In this document: positions 1-11,900 of the stretch, one piece after another
How the letters are laid out: every line of letters starts with the position of its first letter
Numbering within the stretch: the stretch's first letter is position 1
Assembly (NCBI GenBank): GCA_965178125.1
Contig: OZ237755.1
Span: 124,001 to 188,000 of the forward strand
Direction: 5' to 3'
From: Bilabrum cf. latius
Lineage: Eukaryota; Bigyra: Bicosoecida; Bigyra; Bicosoecida
Length of the DNA stretch: 64,000 nucleotides
The notes under the pieces: generated by a model
What the model was told of the DNA's origin: nothing
Seen by the model: only the letters and a program-made list of their open reading frames with translations
Database searches by the model: none
Made by a program: the position numbers and the translations under genes

Positions 1-1912
1 GAGGAGACATGGTGCGGCAGGACAGGCCAGCGATGGACCGGGCACTAGCCCGCGGGACGGTGCCGGGTAGGATAGTCCCCGCGACCAGGTGCTGGGGGTG
101 CTCATGGCAGTCAACCGGCGGCGGCAGCTGCAGGCAGCCCTCGGTGCAGGGAGCAGCGCGGCCAAAAAGGGCGCACAGGCACTCGGGCACGAAGGCTTCA
201 GCCCCCTCGACGTTGTGCTGCTGGGCATCCTGAGCACACAGGCAGCCGCCATCATCCAGAGGGCCAGGCGTGAGGCCCGCGACAAGGCCAGGAAGCAGGC
301 GAGAGACGCAGTGCTGCACATGATCCCGAGGTTGGACCGCCCTCTGAGGCCGCTCGTGGAGGCGCTGGGGCTGCGGGCGCGACTGTAGCAGGCCGCGTGC
401 ATGGGAGAGGCTACCGCGGAGACTGAAGGGGGCACTCTTGCGGACAGTGGGTCAGGGAACAAGATGCAGGCATGGCCAGGGCACAGGGTGGGTGTGTTGT
501 CCCACAGACCGCCCCCGTTCGTGTCAGACGAGCACGAGGCCATGCAGTCGCTGCTGTCCAAGGCGCTGGAGGCGCCGCAGGCTGGGTAGGAAGGCAGCGG
601 GTCCGGCAAAGAGCCAGAGCCCGGCGAGGAGAAAGTGGGCACCTCCCTTGCACTCGTCACACGATCAGGGGCAGTCATCACCCGCATGCCCCTCCGGCTC
701 GCGCCCCGGATGATGGTCCCCGTCGCCTCCCGCGTGATGCCGCTGGACCCGTGGCTCCTTCCAGACGGTGTGGACCCCGCGCTAGCGTGGGCGGAGCAGA
801 CGCAACAGGCTGCTGCGGCGCTTGTTGGCTCTGCGGGCGCCCGTCTGTTTGTGCTAGCCGAGAGCACGGGCCGGCATGGGGGCGACCTGGGCTAGTCTCT
901 GCACGAGGCCAGGGGCTCTCAGCTGCACGCGGGCGGCGCAAAGGGAACGGGCGCACGGCGGCCCCTGGGGTCTCCTCTGCAACCGCAAGATAAGCCGTCG
1001 GGCGGGCGCGACGGGTGGACCTCTCCCTATGCCAAGGGGAAGGGACAGGGCTAGGGACAGGGCTAGGGACAGGGCGGGTCCGGGCCCCAGCAGCAGGAAG
1101 GTGGCGCAGGCTGGTCGCAAGGCAAGTCATCTGCCTTCACCGGTTAGTCACTCGGTGGCTTGGGCAGCGGGGCCACCGATGGTACCCAGGGTGGCAGCAC
1201 GTCGACCCACCCAACCGGACCATGGTCCCCTGGTGTGGGGATGTTCTGGTTCAGCAGTCTCGACAGAGACGCACAAGCCTCCTACACGAGGCAATCCGCC
1301 AGCGATGCCGCTGCCGCGCCCGATCCGGACTCGCTGCGTGCCGGGCGGGTGGTGAAGCTGATGAGTGCGATGGAGACGGGGGCAAGCGGTACGCCCACCA
1401 CGCCTGAGCAGCGGCGGCGGCGCGCCATGCAGGAGGCCATGGAGGCGCGATGGGTAGAGGCGAGGCCGCGCGGGGATCGCTGCTGGGCGCCTAGGCACTC
1501 CGTTGACTCGATCGCTGGGAGGGCAGCGTCCCGCACCGGAGAGGACCTGAGCCCGCCACCCATGACTCCCGAGCTGGCCAAGCTGGGCGACCCTGTTGGC
1601 CTGGTGGATATCCTGCACCCGCCCGAGGGCACGGTGTCGGACCGAGGGGGCAGAGGGCCTCAGCTTATCCAGCCGCGGCCCTCGGCCTCCCCATGGCACA
1701 ACCCACGAATCGACCTCGACTGCGTGACCCCGCTCGCGGTAGTGCCATGCATGGACAGCAGGGGCAGGTGCACGGCGGTGCTGGAAGTGCCGCTGCTGAC
1801 GCCCACCGAGGGTGCTCTGGAGGCCCTGGCTCTCTTTGCTCGTGTCATCGGTTCCTAGGCAGCTGCCGTGCAAGGACTCGACCTCTGTGCCAGGGCATTC
1901 AGGGGTGTGTAA
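1..1912 (+). CDS. Hypothetical protein, 5' end outside window, C-terminal GAF-like segment
   Basis: Open in frame 2 from the left edge to TAA at 1910-1912 if TAG is sense. In-frame TAGs lie at 68, 386, 587, 893, 1052, 1064, 1145 and 1856; there is no in-frame TGA or earlier TAA. The first part is basic and Ala/Arg-rich with a hydrophobic stretch (LDVVLLGILSTQAAAII). The middle is Gly/Gln-rich and looks disordered. The last 100 residues (LAVVPCMDSRGRCTAVLEV) resemble the core of a GAF domain, where a strand pair is followed by a variable loop, but this is weak. I do not recognise the family. It converges on the FAN1 gene with only 103 bp between the two stops. Both the frame and the absence of other stops support one continuous gene; function is not assigned. 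Confidence 0.65.
1043..1075 (+). repeat. 12-bp Gly-Gln coding repeat in which TAG alternates with CAG
   Basis: The codons run GGA CAG GGC TAG, GGA CAG GGC TAG, GGA CAG GGC, inside the frame of the 5'-truncated gene. If TAG is Gln this is an uninterrupted Gly-Gln repeat, followed soon after by a Gln tract. CAG and TAG differ at one base, so this looks like a diverging (GGxCAG)n repeat in which some CAGs drifted to a synonymous TAG. Confidence 0.8.
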
Positions 1913-2015
1913 ATGCAGGCAGGGCGAGAGGCCGCGTTACCATGGATGGCATTTACAGTGTGACTTAGGTTTAAATTCCAATACAAATCCGTCTATCTGA
2001 TCCGTTTAACAAGAC

Positions 2016-5000
2016 TCAATCAGCGACCATGTCGTCAGTCTGTGCCACGTTCTAAGGCGTAAGGAGGCTGTTCGCCGCAATGCCAAGATGCCCACGTTGA
2101 GCCGGCCCCGGCTCCAACACGGTCGTCGTCACTCGCAGCATGCACGCGGGGATGCCTCTCCGCGCCAGCTGACAGAGCCACGCATTCTAATTCGGCCGCA
2201 GCATGTCGCTGGCCCCTTTCACTTCTATCAGCCACACGTCCGACGGGCCACCACCCTACTAGCTAGCCCCGCCCGTCCCATGCTCGGCCCGCTCGCATGG
2301 CAGCTCCCGCGGGAAGGCCACCAGGTCTGGGAGCCCGTTTCCAAGGGTAGACATGTCGGACATCATGTGCGCCAGCAGCATCACGAGTCGTCTGCCGCCA
2401 AGGCCCGCCCCTACTCGCGCCAGGTCGCCAGAGGATACAATCCCCCACGCCAGACCGGGGCCCGTGTACCACCGCAGCCGATCGGCCTCCTATCGAATCC
2501 ACCTGAACAGCTCTCCCTGTGGCATATTCGCCAGCATGTGCAGCCGCTCAACGATCTTTAATTGCGCCGCCCCCTCCATGCAATTGCACGTGTCCCAGGA
2601 GAGCGGTAGCGCCTGGAGGTCTGTGAGCCAGTGGCTGTTCTCCCGATTCGGAAACAGCGCAGCGCTCTACACAGCAACAAAGGCCATGAGCCGCCACAGC
2701 AAATTCTCGCTGTGGAGCACCTTGTACCCCGTGCCAGCGGCTGCCGGCCTGGCAGCAGCAGCCTAAGCTCTCGAGGAAGCAGGGCCACGCTCCCGTACTA
2801 CCCACCAGTCCAGCCCAAGTCGCACGCACTGCTCGGTGTGCGGGCCCGTTACTTCCCCGAACAAATCATCCGGAGACACCACCAGCTCCAGAACCTGCGC
2901 TGCCACCTCCTCGACGCTCGCGGGCCCGTGTTGCCCAGGGTATCTCTGCCTGGCCAGCTGGCCTGCGCGGTACACTGGCTGCCGCGGCGGACTGACGAGG
3001 TGGCCAGCAGTCGCGGCAGCAGCGGTGCTTGCTGCACCAGAAGCAGATGATGCTGCCGCTGGATCAGTGGGGGATACGACGTGCACAGTCGTTCCCTGTC
3101 TGTCCCGATCTCGGTCTCCGCTCCGACTCTCCCACCCGGGCCTAACCCCGATATCAATGCGTGCGTCCCTGACTTTGTCCCAAGCACGCAAGCCCTCCGT
3201 CTGGTGCTTGGGCACGTGCTTGTTGAGAGCCAGCGTGCTGCTGCTCATGCAAGCAGACTGCGGTGAGTTGAGCGACGAGCTGGTCTCTCCGAGCCCCGCC
3301 ACAGACCCCCCTCGCCGCTTCTTCTATGGCGATGCATGCTCCTTTGCAATCACTTTCTGCATGGCCCTGGTCACGCTCACGAACGGATGCTCCATGCCGA
3401 GCAGGCTGGCCAGCCTCCATGGCACGAGCGCCTGCCCGGCAGCAGAGCTGCACAGGGCAGAGCCGTGCACGCATCGCCTCCCCATCCACGGCACGTCTCC
3501 GGGCAGGTTACCATGGAACAGCTCCTCTTCCTAACCGGGTTCCTTGCTCGCAATCACGGACCGGTAGTACTCGCGCTCCATCCTGGCGAATGCCGGGCTC
3601 TCCAGCATGGGCCCAAACCCCCCGGGCCACTGTCGATTTCCGCCCGCTCCCCTTGCCCTCCTCCGCTTGGGCCCTCCCCTCTCCCTTGACTCGTGCCTGG
3701 CATGCACCTCGGCCAAGTCCAGGAGAGACGATCGGGCTAGAGTGCCCGCCCCCGCACGGACGGTCTGTACCTGCATGCGATCCGCTTGCCTCGCGGACAG
3801 AAACCGGCCTTCCTACGCGCCGCCCCGTCCGCCTTTCGCGCGCGCTGCGAACCAGTGCAAAGCGAATGCCCGCCATGCCTCGGCTCGGTACGTATCTGGC
3901 CCTTCCCCCACGTCGTGTTTCTCGAATGCATGGGCCACAGCAATGCAGACGCGAAGCAGCGCGGTGGCTGTGCCCGCGGCCGCCTGCACGCACTCCGCCT
4001 GTTGTTCCGCAAGGTCGAGACCGTCCAGCCTCGGCACCAGCACGGCGACTGCATGCGGCTCGAAAGGCAGGCCCGGCCAGAACGCCAGTTCCTGTGCAGT
4101 TCGCACTGCCGAGTCGCTGCTGCTGTTGCTGTTGCTGCTCCCTGGGCTGGCGTGGACCGTGGAGGCCGGGGATGGCGGTCCCGCGGCACGTCCTACCCCG
4201 CGATGGGGAGGCGAGGAGCCCTCCCCCTGTGGGCCTGGGTCCCCTGGCACTGTTGGGTCTTTCCCATTCGACAATGGGGCTGCTGAAGGCGGTCGGGTGC
4301 TGGGGCTGGTATGCTGCGCTGTCAGTGCTGTATCCATCGCTTTGCTCCAGACCTCGTATGGCTCATCCTGCTGCAGGCACACGCTGGACGTGCGGGTGCT
4401 GGCCCTGTACAATGGGGACAGCAGCACTTTTACACTTTGGCCTGCGCCGCTAAATGCCGTGCCTCGTTTGTCTCTACCCCCACTGGTCGTCGAGTCTATC
4501 AAGAATCCATACCTATGCAGCAACGCGCGCCCCAGCCCAACGAACCGCGTGGGCCTCTCGGTGCTGTCCACCAGGGCACCCGCCAGCTCCTGCAGCCGAG
4601 CCATGGCCTCCGCACGGGATCGCTTGGACACTCGCTGCTGCCGTCTGCCTCCTCCCGCCGTGGCACAGGCCCCGAGGTACTCTGCCTGTCTCGCGAGCAC
4701 CAGTGCGTCCTGGGCGGCGAGGAGGGCCGCCCGGTTGGGGAACACGGAGCGGGCCCGCATTGGGGTGGGGGGAGGGGAATGTCCACTGCCAGTGGAAGGG
4801 TGTGGGCGGCTTGGGGGAGCACGGGAGGAAGCTGGTAGGGCCGCTGAGGACTCGCTCGGCTCGTCCCCTACTGCTGGTGGACGAGGCACCGAGGGGGGAA
4901 AGATGCCTGCGGATCTGCACTCCAAATCGGCCATGGGCTGGTGCAAGCACGCGGGGCACGGGCGCTATCCGAGTGCAAGCGCAGCGCATCGCTCCAGGAG

Positions 5001-5972
5001 CCTCATGCAGGGCTAGAACACGACCCGGAGCCGATCGGGCCCGCGCATTCGCTTGAAGCGGAGCAGCTGCTCGCCAAGCAGTGAGCGAGCAGCAGCTGGC
5101 CCGCTTGTTCCACTGTCGTCCCCGCTGACGGCACGTGAGGCCGCGCCAGATCTCGCAGGATGCATGCGTGTCAACCTTTTTGATCCGATGGACTCCGAAT
5201 TGTCAGAATCCTGCAGCAGAGCCAGCACTGCAGCGCCTGTCGGGCTCACGGCTCCCAGCGAGGCGAGGTGGGACAGCCACGCAGGCACCTGCTGCCGACC
5301 TGCCACGGAGAAGATGCGCCGTTGTGCACCTGCTTGAGTGTCGTGGCCATGGGCTGTTGTCGTATACTAGGGCTCTGTCTCGTCCGAGTCGCTCAGCTCA
5401 TCATCTCTATGCTCTGCTTCGGAATTGGCTGCATGCACAGTGAGTGCCGACCGCTCGCCTGGAGCAAATAGCCATGGCCACTCAACCGCACACAGGGCAT
5501 TAGGTATGAATGATCTCTACCCCTCGCTCTGCGGGTATGCTCCAGAGGCCCTATGCAAGTGAGAGCTGAATGCAACTGCAACCGCTTTGTGGCACGAGTG
5601 CTGCTTCGATTGCACGATAGCAACCAACAAGTCTCGCTCGTCCCTTGCGAGGAGTTTTCGAAGATCAGATGCAAGGCACAACGGCAGCACCTGGTCAACC
5701 AGCGATGGCACGTGGCTGCTGCGTGCTGAACTAGGGTTAGCGCTGAATCCTGACAGCAGTACGCGAGAGAGAAGCGCCCTCCGGCCAGCTCTGCAGGCAA
5801 AATCCCGCTTAATGACAAGTCTAAGGCGTTTTTGGTCTATTATTGCTAGCCCCAGATTGTCCGGCCGACAGCCTAGAGCAACATGCTTGAGACCATCATC
5901 GATTTTTTGGTTGGCGTTCAAAAAACCCTGGGCACATGCCTCAAGCGTAATTTCCTCTGGTTCGGCATGCAT
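2016..5972 (-). CDS. FAN1: FAN1-type structure-specific nuclease with C-terminal VRR-NUC domain
   Basis: One frame of 1318 codons from ATG at 5972 to TGA at 2016-2018, containing 14 TAGs (5517, 5367, 5013, 4965, 3813, 3531, 3324, 2763, 2667, 2490, 2259, 2256, 2187, 2052). FAN1 proteins are DNA repair nucleases that process interstrand crosslinks and branched DNA in the nucleus. The C-terminus shows the VRR-NUC fold: GLPDLVAF, then LIEVKGASDML, then a TAG where the family has its conserved Gln, then AWLCQLA, matching the PD-(D/E)XK motif (Asp, Glu-x-Lys, Gln). Upstream, a helical region (LKIVERLHMLANMPQGELF) fits the part of FAN1 before the nuclease. Length is somewhat above the roughly 1000 aa of animal FAN1, partly from Ser/Pro/Gly-rich inserts where several TAGs sit. 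No UBZ zinc finger was recognised at the N-terminus. No intron is needed. A TAA lies in frame just upstream of the chosen start. Confidence 0.85.
2187..2189 (-). other. In-frame TAG at the conserved Gln of the FAN1 VRR-NUC motif
   Basis: On the minus strand the codons read Leu-Arg-Pro-Asn-TAG-Asn-Ala-Trp-Leu directly after the EVKG catalytic strand. VRR-NUC proteins have the pattern EVKGPxDxLSxxQxxW, so the TAG occupies the Gln position six residues after the conserved Asp. Seen in sequence; the family pattern is from general knowledge of FAN1. Confidence 0.85.
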
Positions 5973-6177
5973 GTTGCCTTAGTTCGTCTGCGCTCCACAC
6001 TAACTACCACTACAGTAAAGTGTCATCGCGCAATACGGGTCATTAAGCGGCTCGACTTCGTGCTGGTTGTGGTTGAAGTTCGCATGCCGCGCCATCATGG
6101 ATCGGCGATCCCGGTTCCGGTTGGCAGCTAAACCAAAAGCAATCGTACATAGAAGCGCCCGACTCATTTTCAATTGA

Positions 6178-7896
6178 TCAATCGCTCGGCAGCGCATACC
6201 CCAGCACGACAAACATGGCTATCCCGATTGACAGCGCAAGCCACCTCGCTTTCGGGTCACCTCGCCTGCTGGCCCCGCCTCCTTCTTCCCCGCCCCCGCT
6301 GCCAGGCCCATCCACCTGCAGCTCTTCCCTCAGGATCTCCACCACTGCCACGTACACGAAAGTCCCCTGCGCAAGCCCCGTGGACACGAGGTCCACCCAG
6401 GGGCTCTGCAGCCCCGCCTTGAGCACGATCCCCAGCAGGATGCCCACCGGGGTCATGGCCGCGAACACGAGCACCAGCCTGGCACCCGCGCCGTACCCCA
6501 CCGCGTTGGCCCTCAAGCTGGTGCCCATGGCGAAGGCAGCGAAGCCCTTGTGAGCGGAGACAGCCATCCCGATGGCCACCGCCGCCGCCACCTCTGTCTG
6601 CACCCCGATGCCCACCCCCTCCAGCAGGCTGTGCACCGACAGGGATAGCACCAGCACCAGCGCCGTCCCGAGCCCACCCTGCCCTGTGGCCAGCGCGGCC
6701 GCTGCCGCCCCGTGGCTATGCCCATGACCCCCGGCCTGGGGGGGAGAGGACAGCCCCTGCATCGCCTGCAAGTGCACGTGCCCGTCACCCACGGGGCTAC
6801 CCATTTCGCGCTGGGGAAAATCTCCGGCAGCGGATGGATCCACCACAACCAGAGGGTCCTGGGACCCCCTTCTGGAGCCCTGCATCAAGGGCAGGCTGTC
6901 CTGGCTGTCCTATCGACCGCTGCCAGAGTGCGGGGGGGTGCCGCCTTGCTTGTCGCCTTGCTTGTCGCCTTGCTCGTCGCTGCTTCTGCTGCTGCTGCTG
7001 CCCTAGTCGTCTGTTTCACTGCCGTGACCCGCACCATCCTCATGCCCGTCGGAGGAGTCGGACAGCTCGATCATGGCCGGCTAAGATGCATCGCTGGACT
7101 TGTGTCGGGCCTGAGCTGTGTGCACTGCAACAATGGCGGCGCCAGCCCCTCCCCCTCCTAGTCCTACTCCCCCGTTCCCCGACCTCGATTGAATGCCACT
7201 ATGCAATCTCGACGGTGTTGACCTGCCTGACTTTGGTCCACCGTGCGACTCACCGCCCTCCATCGAGCCCCCGCTGCCCCTGCTACCAGTAACCTGGCGA
7301 CCTGCCTCCCCTACCGGTGCACCCACCGCCACCTCGGACCCACAGGCGGTCATTCCATCCAGCGCAAATGGCAGCAGCAGCCCCAGCAGAGGGAACAAGA
7401 AGGGGAGCGGCTGGTCCTCAATCCCCAGGGCCAGTGCGCTCCGGACCACGTCCGGGAGGAAGTGCGCGTATCCTGCCGAGAGCAAGACACCTCCCGCGAA
7501 GCAGTTGGCCAGGCTGATCCAAGCTGGATCCACGAGCGGGGCCTGCTCATGCTACAGGGCGTCGACAGTGCCTTCGTTCCTACTTTCGGACGAACGGCGA
7601 TCTTCCCGTTCATCTTGCAGGTGCTGAAACCTCCCACGGGAGCTGGCATGCTGCGCACCCGTCTTTTCTCTGCCGCAGCCGCAACAAGGTGTCTAACAAA
7701 CGGGCTCTCCCGCCAGCCAGTACGGCAACAGGCCACCAACGGCCCCCAGCACCAAAGTCAGAATCGCGCACAAGCACGCTACAACGATCGCTGCAACCGA
7801 CTGGTGTTCATCGTTTCCATTTTGTGCCAGCATCCGATCATACCGTGACAAGTGGCCCGCATCAATTGCTTCGTTACACCCGAAGCACGATTCCAT
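6178..7896 (-). CDS. ZIP family (SLC39-like) metal transporter
   Basis: A 572-codon frame from ATG 7896 to TGA 6178-6180, crossing TAGs at 7693, 7552, 7081, 7003 and 6910. ZIP proteins move Zn, Fe or related divalent metals into the cytosol. TM1 is near residues 32-54 (SVAAIVVACLCAILTLVLGA). TM2 carries the family motif LANCFAGGVLLSAGYAHFLP, and TM3 follows (PFLFPLLGLLLPF). A long hydrophilic loop with His-rich stretches (HGHSHG, HEDGAGHG) comes next, then TM4 with HSLLEGVGIGVQ, TM5 with AHKGFAAFAMG, and TM6-TM8 to the end. TM4 and TM5 hold the His/Glu ligands of the binuclear metal site. Four TAGs fall in loops (one before TM2, three in the long loop) and one just after TM1, so none disrupts a membrane segment. 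A TGA upstream at 7951 and the first ATG after it define the start. Metal specificity cannot be read from sequence. Confidence 0.92.
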
Positions 7897-8103
7897 CCGA
7901 ATCAAAATCAATGTTTACTGAGCTACAGCTGTGCGGTACTGGGGCGCAAGTCAGGCGATTCAGAACGGCATCAATAATAGGCAAGCGATCCTACAATTTA
8001 AGCCTTTCCACTGCGAAATTGTGCTATTTGTGCTCTGTGCAGCACAATGACCTCGTCACGGACCGCTGCCGGTTGCGCCACTCGTCACTGCAACGCACCG
8101 TTC

Positions 8104-8373
8104 TTAGTCAACCTTTTTCTGCCTTCTGCCTGTTTCCTAGACCTAAATTGCCTTAATCAATAATCTAGTTTTGTTCTATTTGGCCACTATTTTGTCAATA
8201 TCCGCTTGGAACCACATGTACAGTCCAACAATCGCTGCTGTGCAGCACAAGAACACGCAGGACAGCGCAACAACCATTTCAATCTCCGTTTTAGTGGTTT
8301 CATCTGACCCAGCAGCAAGATTCGAAATGATGTAATTGTATATGAGAGCTATGGCATCCTGTAGAGATTCCAT
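8104..8373 (-). CDS. Small single-pass membrane protein, unknown function
   Basis: Frame of 89 codons from ATG 8373 to TAA 8104-8106, with TAGs at 8176, 8143 and 8137. Residues about 1-32 are polar with the start MESLQDAIALIYNYIISNL. One strong transmembrane helix follows (VALSCVFLCCTAAIVGLYMW), then a basic, Gln/Lys/Arg-rich tail that exists only if TAG is read as sense. It lies between ZIP (same strand, about 200 bp downstream) and lipin (divergent). I do not recognise a family. AT-rich sequence beyond the stop and a clear ATG support a real short gene, but without homology it remains tentative. Confidence 0.5.
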
Positions 8374-8962
8374 GGTCTCAGTTGTGCGTCGCCAGAGGCT
8401 ATGTGCGCTGCTATTTCGGAAAGTACACGTTACTTTGCGTCACCCAGTGTGACCCAGAGATCTTGTGGCCTGCGCCACAGGCACTCGCATTTGCACGGGC
8501 TGGCTGCGCCAATGACGTGCCGGCCCAAGGTGCGGGTTGCGATGAGCCCCGGCTCCTTCACGGCCTCCGGCACACGATGGCACCCCCTTTGGATAGCGGC
8601 CGCTGCCACTGACAGCGGCCAACGCTGTGGCCCCAACGACACTCGGTTGCATGCTAGTGGGACCGGACGAGATACGGCGCGAAGAAGCTGCCTTTGTTAC
8701 GACTAGGTAGTGCCTTTGCAAACCGGACCCTGTGACAGTCGGGGTGGGCGCCCGCACCTACCCGATCGGGGATCGGGGTGAGCACGGTATGACGGACCCC
8801 ATTCATAATGAGGCCAAGCATGAAGCGTGAGGCCGAATGTCTCGGGGTGACGCCGCGCTGTCCGGCCCATGGTTTCACCGAGTTGCACTGCCTTGCCAGT
8901 GCTGCACCTTGGCGAAAATCCTTGCTTTGCCCGACACAACTGTTCCCTCAAACGCCAGCCAG
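8374..8962. promoter_or_regulatory. 589-bp intergenic stretch between divergent small TM gene and lipin
   Basis: This region separates two genes read outward, so it must hold both promoters and 5' UTRs. Reading frames in it are short and show no family resemblance with either code. No TATA-like or other defined element was recognised. Confidence 0.4.
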
Positions 8963-11900
8963 ATGGCTTCAGCGCTTGTTTGGGGAGTTGGAGGGTGGTT
9001 TCATGGCACTATGGATGCCTCTGTCAACAGCGCCACCCTGTCTGGGGCACTGGACGTGGTTGCAGTTCGGCATGCCGATGGCAGCATTCGATGCACCCCG
9101 TTTCATGCCCGTTTCGGTAGGCTGCAGGTGAGATTGCTATTGAACTTGCCTTGCGGTTACTGCGCCACCCAATGCTACCCATCTCTGTCGGCGCGGTCGA
9201 ATCGGAGAAGAGGATCGGCTCCGATACTTTCTTTGGCATTTCGTGCGACCACCGCAGGCGTACTACATAAACCAGCAGAGTGTCGATTTAATCGTGAATT
9301 CTAAGTCGGTGCCATTTGATCTAGTGGTGAGTGGCTTCTTCCCTTAAGAACAATTCATCCGGCTGGCGTCCCAGCTATTGGCTCGTGCCAAACCTGCCCC
9401 CCTCGCTTAAATTTCTTTGCAGCTTGGAGACGATGGCGTTGTATTCTTTCGCAACCGAGTGTTCCACCGGCCCGACGCACTGCTGGCTGCTGCCGCGGGC
9501 AGGAAAGCTCGCAACGACGCCGGTAGTACGGACGGAGCCGACGCTTCCGACACTGCATCCCTTTCCTCTGCAGATGCGCATTCTGTGGCCACCGCCCCAG
9601 GCATGTTTGCTCGGGGCTCCGTTGGTGCCAGCCGCTCCTTGCGCTCCGGGCGCTCCTCCGAAGCATCGAGGCGCGCGCGAGCAGGCCGTGTAGGGGCCCA
9701 GCGCGGCCCCCCCCACCGTGGGGACGCCCCCCCCCAGGGAGAGCAGCGCTCCCAGTCCCTGAGCACGCGCCACGGCGAGCTGCCCCAGGCCCTCCTGAGC
9801 CCGGGCTCCTCCCCTCAGCCAGCGCACGCCGACTCGGTGCCGGTGCCTGCCATGGCGGGCATGCCCTGCGCCCAGGCTCGGGGGCGAGACGGCCTCGAGT
9901 CTCCCGCGCGACTGGTCAGCGGGCCCGTCCCCTCCCTGGGAAAGGCAGAGGGTGCAGTGCACGGCGCTGCAGATCGGCCCCCGCTGGCCGGCCTCACGCA
10001 CGGCGGGTCCCACCTCCACGCTGCATCGGCGGCGCAGCGACAGGCCCTCCGCTCCTCTCTGGCGGCTCGCCGAGACGTGGAGGCGCGTTTGATGAGCGCT
10101 CGGCGCGCCCTGAGTCTCGAGGCGGGGCTTGGGGGCGGTCTGAGCGACGGGGAGGCCGAGACGTCCAGGCGGAGGCAGGAGCGGCGGAGGGCGGGACGGG
10201 AGGGCAGGGCCGGGGCAGGGGGCAGAAGGAGGAGGAGAAGAAGGAGACAAGCGGCCGGGAGAGCCGCGGATCCCTCGAGCGGGGCAGGCGCGGGTGCTGG
10301 TGTGGGTGAAGGAGGTGGGACTCTTGGCTTGTGTGCTGGCGGTCGCAGCCACGGAGCCGTCACCCCTGAAGGGGCAGAGGCAGAGGCAGAGGCAGAGGCT
10401 CGCGCGCGGCTGGGGGACGACGCAGGGACCTACCGGGGGCATGCGCCGTCCGGAGCCGTCACAGCCGACCGAAGTGCTCTGGGTGCTCGCGCCTCGGTCG
10501 GCGGGGGCGGGGGTACGACTCTTGGCGGAAACACAGCGGGTGCCCACGGCTCGCCCCACTCAATCCCGGCCCATGCGACGCACGGCTCGGCCCAGACGGC
10601 AGGCATGGCCAGCAGCGCCGTGCTGGGAAACACGAGGCCGGAGGGGGGTCCCTCTGGCCTGCACCAGCGGGTGCCACTGCACCGCGTTCCCTCGGGCTCC
10701 TACGCGGATGGTGACGAGGAGGGCGCTGCGTTCCTGTCCTCGCTGGATGTGGCCGCGCTGGAGGCGGTGGCGGCAGCGGGTCTGGGCAGCGCTGCCATGG
10801 AGGCGGCCGCTGAGGAGGGCGTGCTTCTGGATGGGCCCGCGGGCAGGCGTCCTTCCGTGACTCTTGGAAGGGGGACCTGGCGGGGGACGAGGCTCCGGCG
10901 GCACTCCACGGGTACTCCTGCGGCGGTGAGTTCGCTGGCCCTCGAGGCGCTCGCCCGGGAGGGAAGGGACAGGTGTTCCATTGGGGCGAGGCGGGCTGCG
11001 ATGATGAGGCGGATGGCCAAGCAGCGGAGGGGCAGAGGAGGGAGAGGGGGAGGGAGAGGGGGCAGCGCGCAGGGCAGACGACGGCAGGGAGCCGTGCTGG
11101 CTGGCGCAGTGTGCCTGGGTAATTTCTACGAAGGCTCGGGCGAGGGCGATGAGGGCGAGGTGCCGGGTGGCAGCAGCAGTCCTGTGATGGGAGTCACTGG
11201 GGAGCTGTCGGGTCGGTCTATCTCGCACAATACGGCCCTGCCAAGGGTATTTCCTGGCGGTGGCAGCTCAACTGCAGGCAGCCAAGCAGCCGCCAACGGG
11301 AACCCTGACATCCCCACCCGCGATGTGGGCCAGTGGGTGGGCAGCCACGCAGTGCGCGACCTGCAGGTGGAGGTGCTGCCCGCGCCCCCGGAGGACGGCC
11401 GCCGTGGGAGCGCGAGCGGCGATCCCCTGCCCGATGGGCTCTCTCGCGGTGCCGAGGGCGGGCCGGGCGTACGGGGCAGCGAGGGGGGGGGCGGCAGCAG
11501 CGGGGTGGCGGATCTGCTTCGGCTCGAGGCTCTGGCCCAGCTGAGCGACGACGGGACGTGCCTGTCCCTTCTCCGGGAGAACGAGGTGCTGGTTGTGCCC
11601 CGCGTGCCACTGCCGCAGCGGGCAGGGGGGGAGGAGCCCGTGGGCGTTGGTGAGGCATCGATCGGAGACCTGTGCGCGGGTCTTGGTCACGTGCTAGAGG
11701 CGGCCCACAGGTCCAGCGGGGGCCAGGGTGCTCTGGCGGCGAAGGAGCAGGCGGAGCAGGAGCAGGCGCTGGCCAAGGGGTGCCTCCGGCTGTCGGACTC
11801 GGCCTCCCTGACCAAGGAACGCGCGGGGCTCTCGCCCATGGGCGTCATGCAGGGCCGGACCAAGATCATAGGGGCGGTGGCGAGTCTCTGCGGGCCTGCT

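Noticed and set aside
3326-5016. Long plus-strand open frames opposite FAN1
   Set aside because: GC-rich shadows of the minus-strand gene, with Pro/Arg/Ser-biased composition and no domain.
6900-7900. Introns in the ZIP gene around its TAG sites
   Set aside because: No GT-AG pair removes the TAGs, while reading TAG as sense gives a continuous frame from TM1 to TM8.
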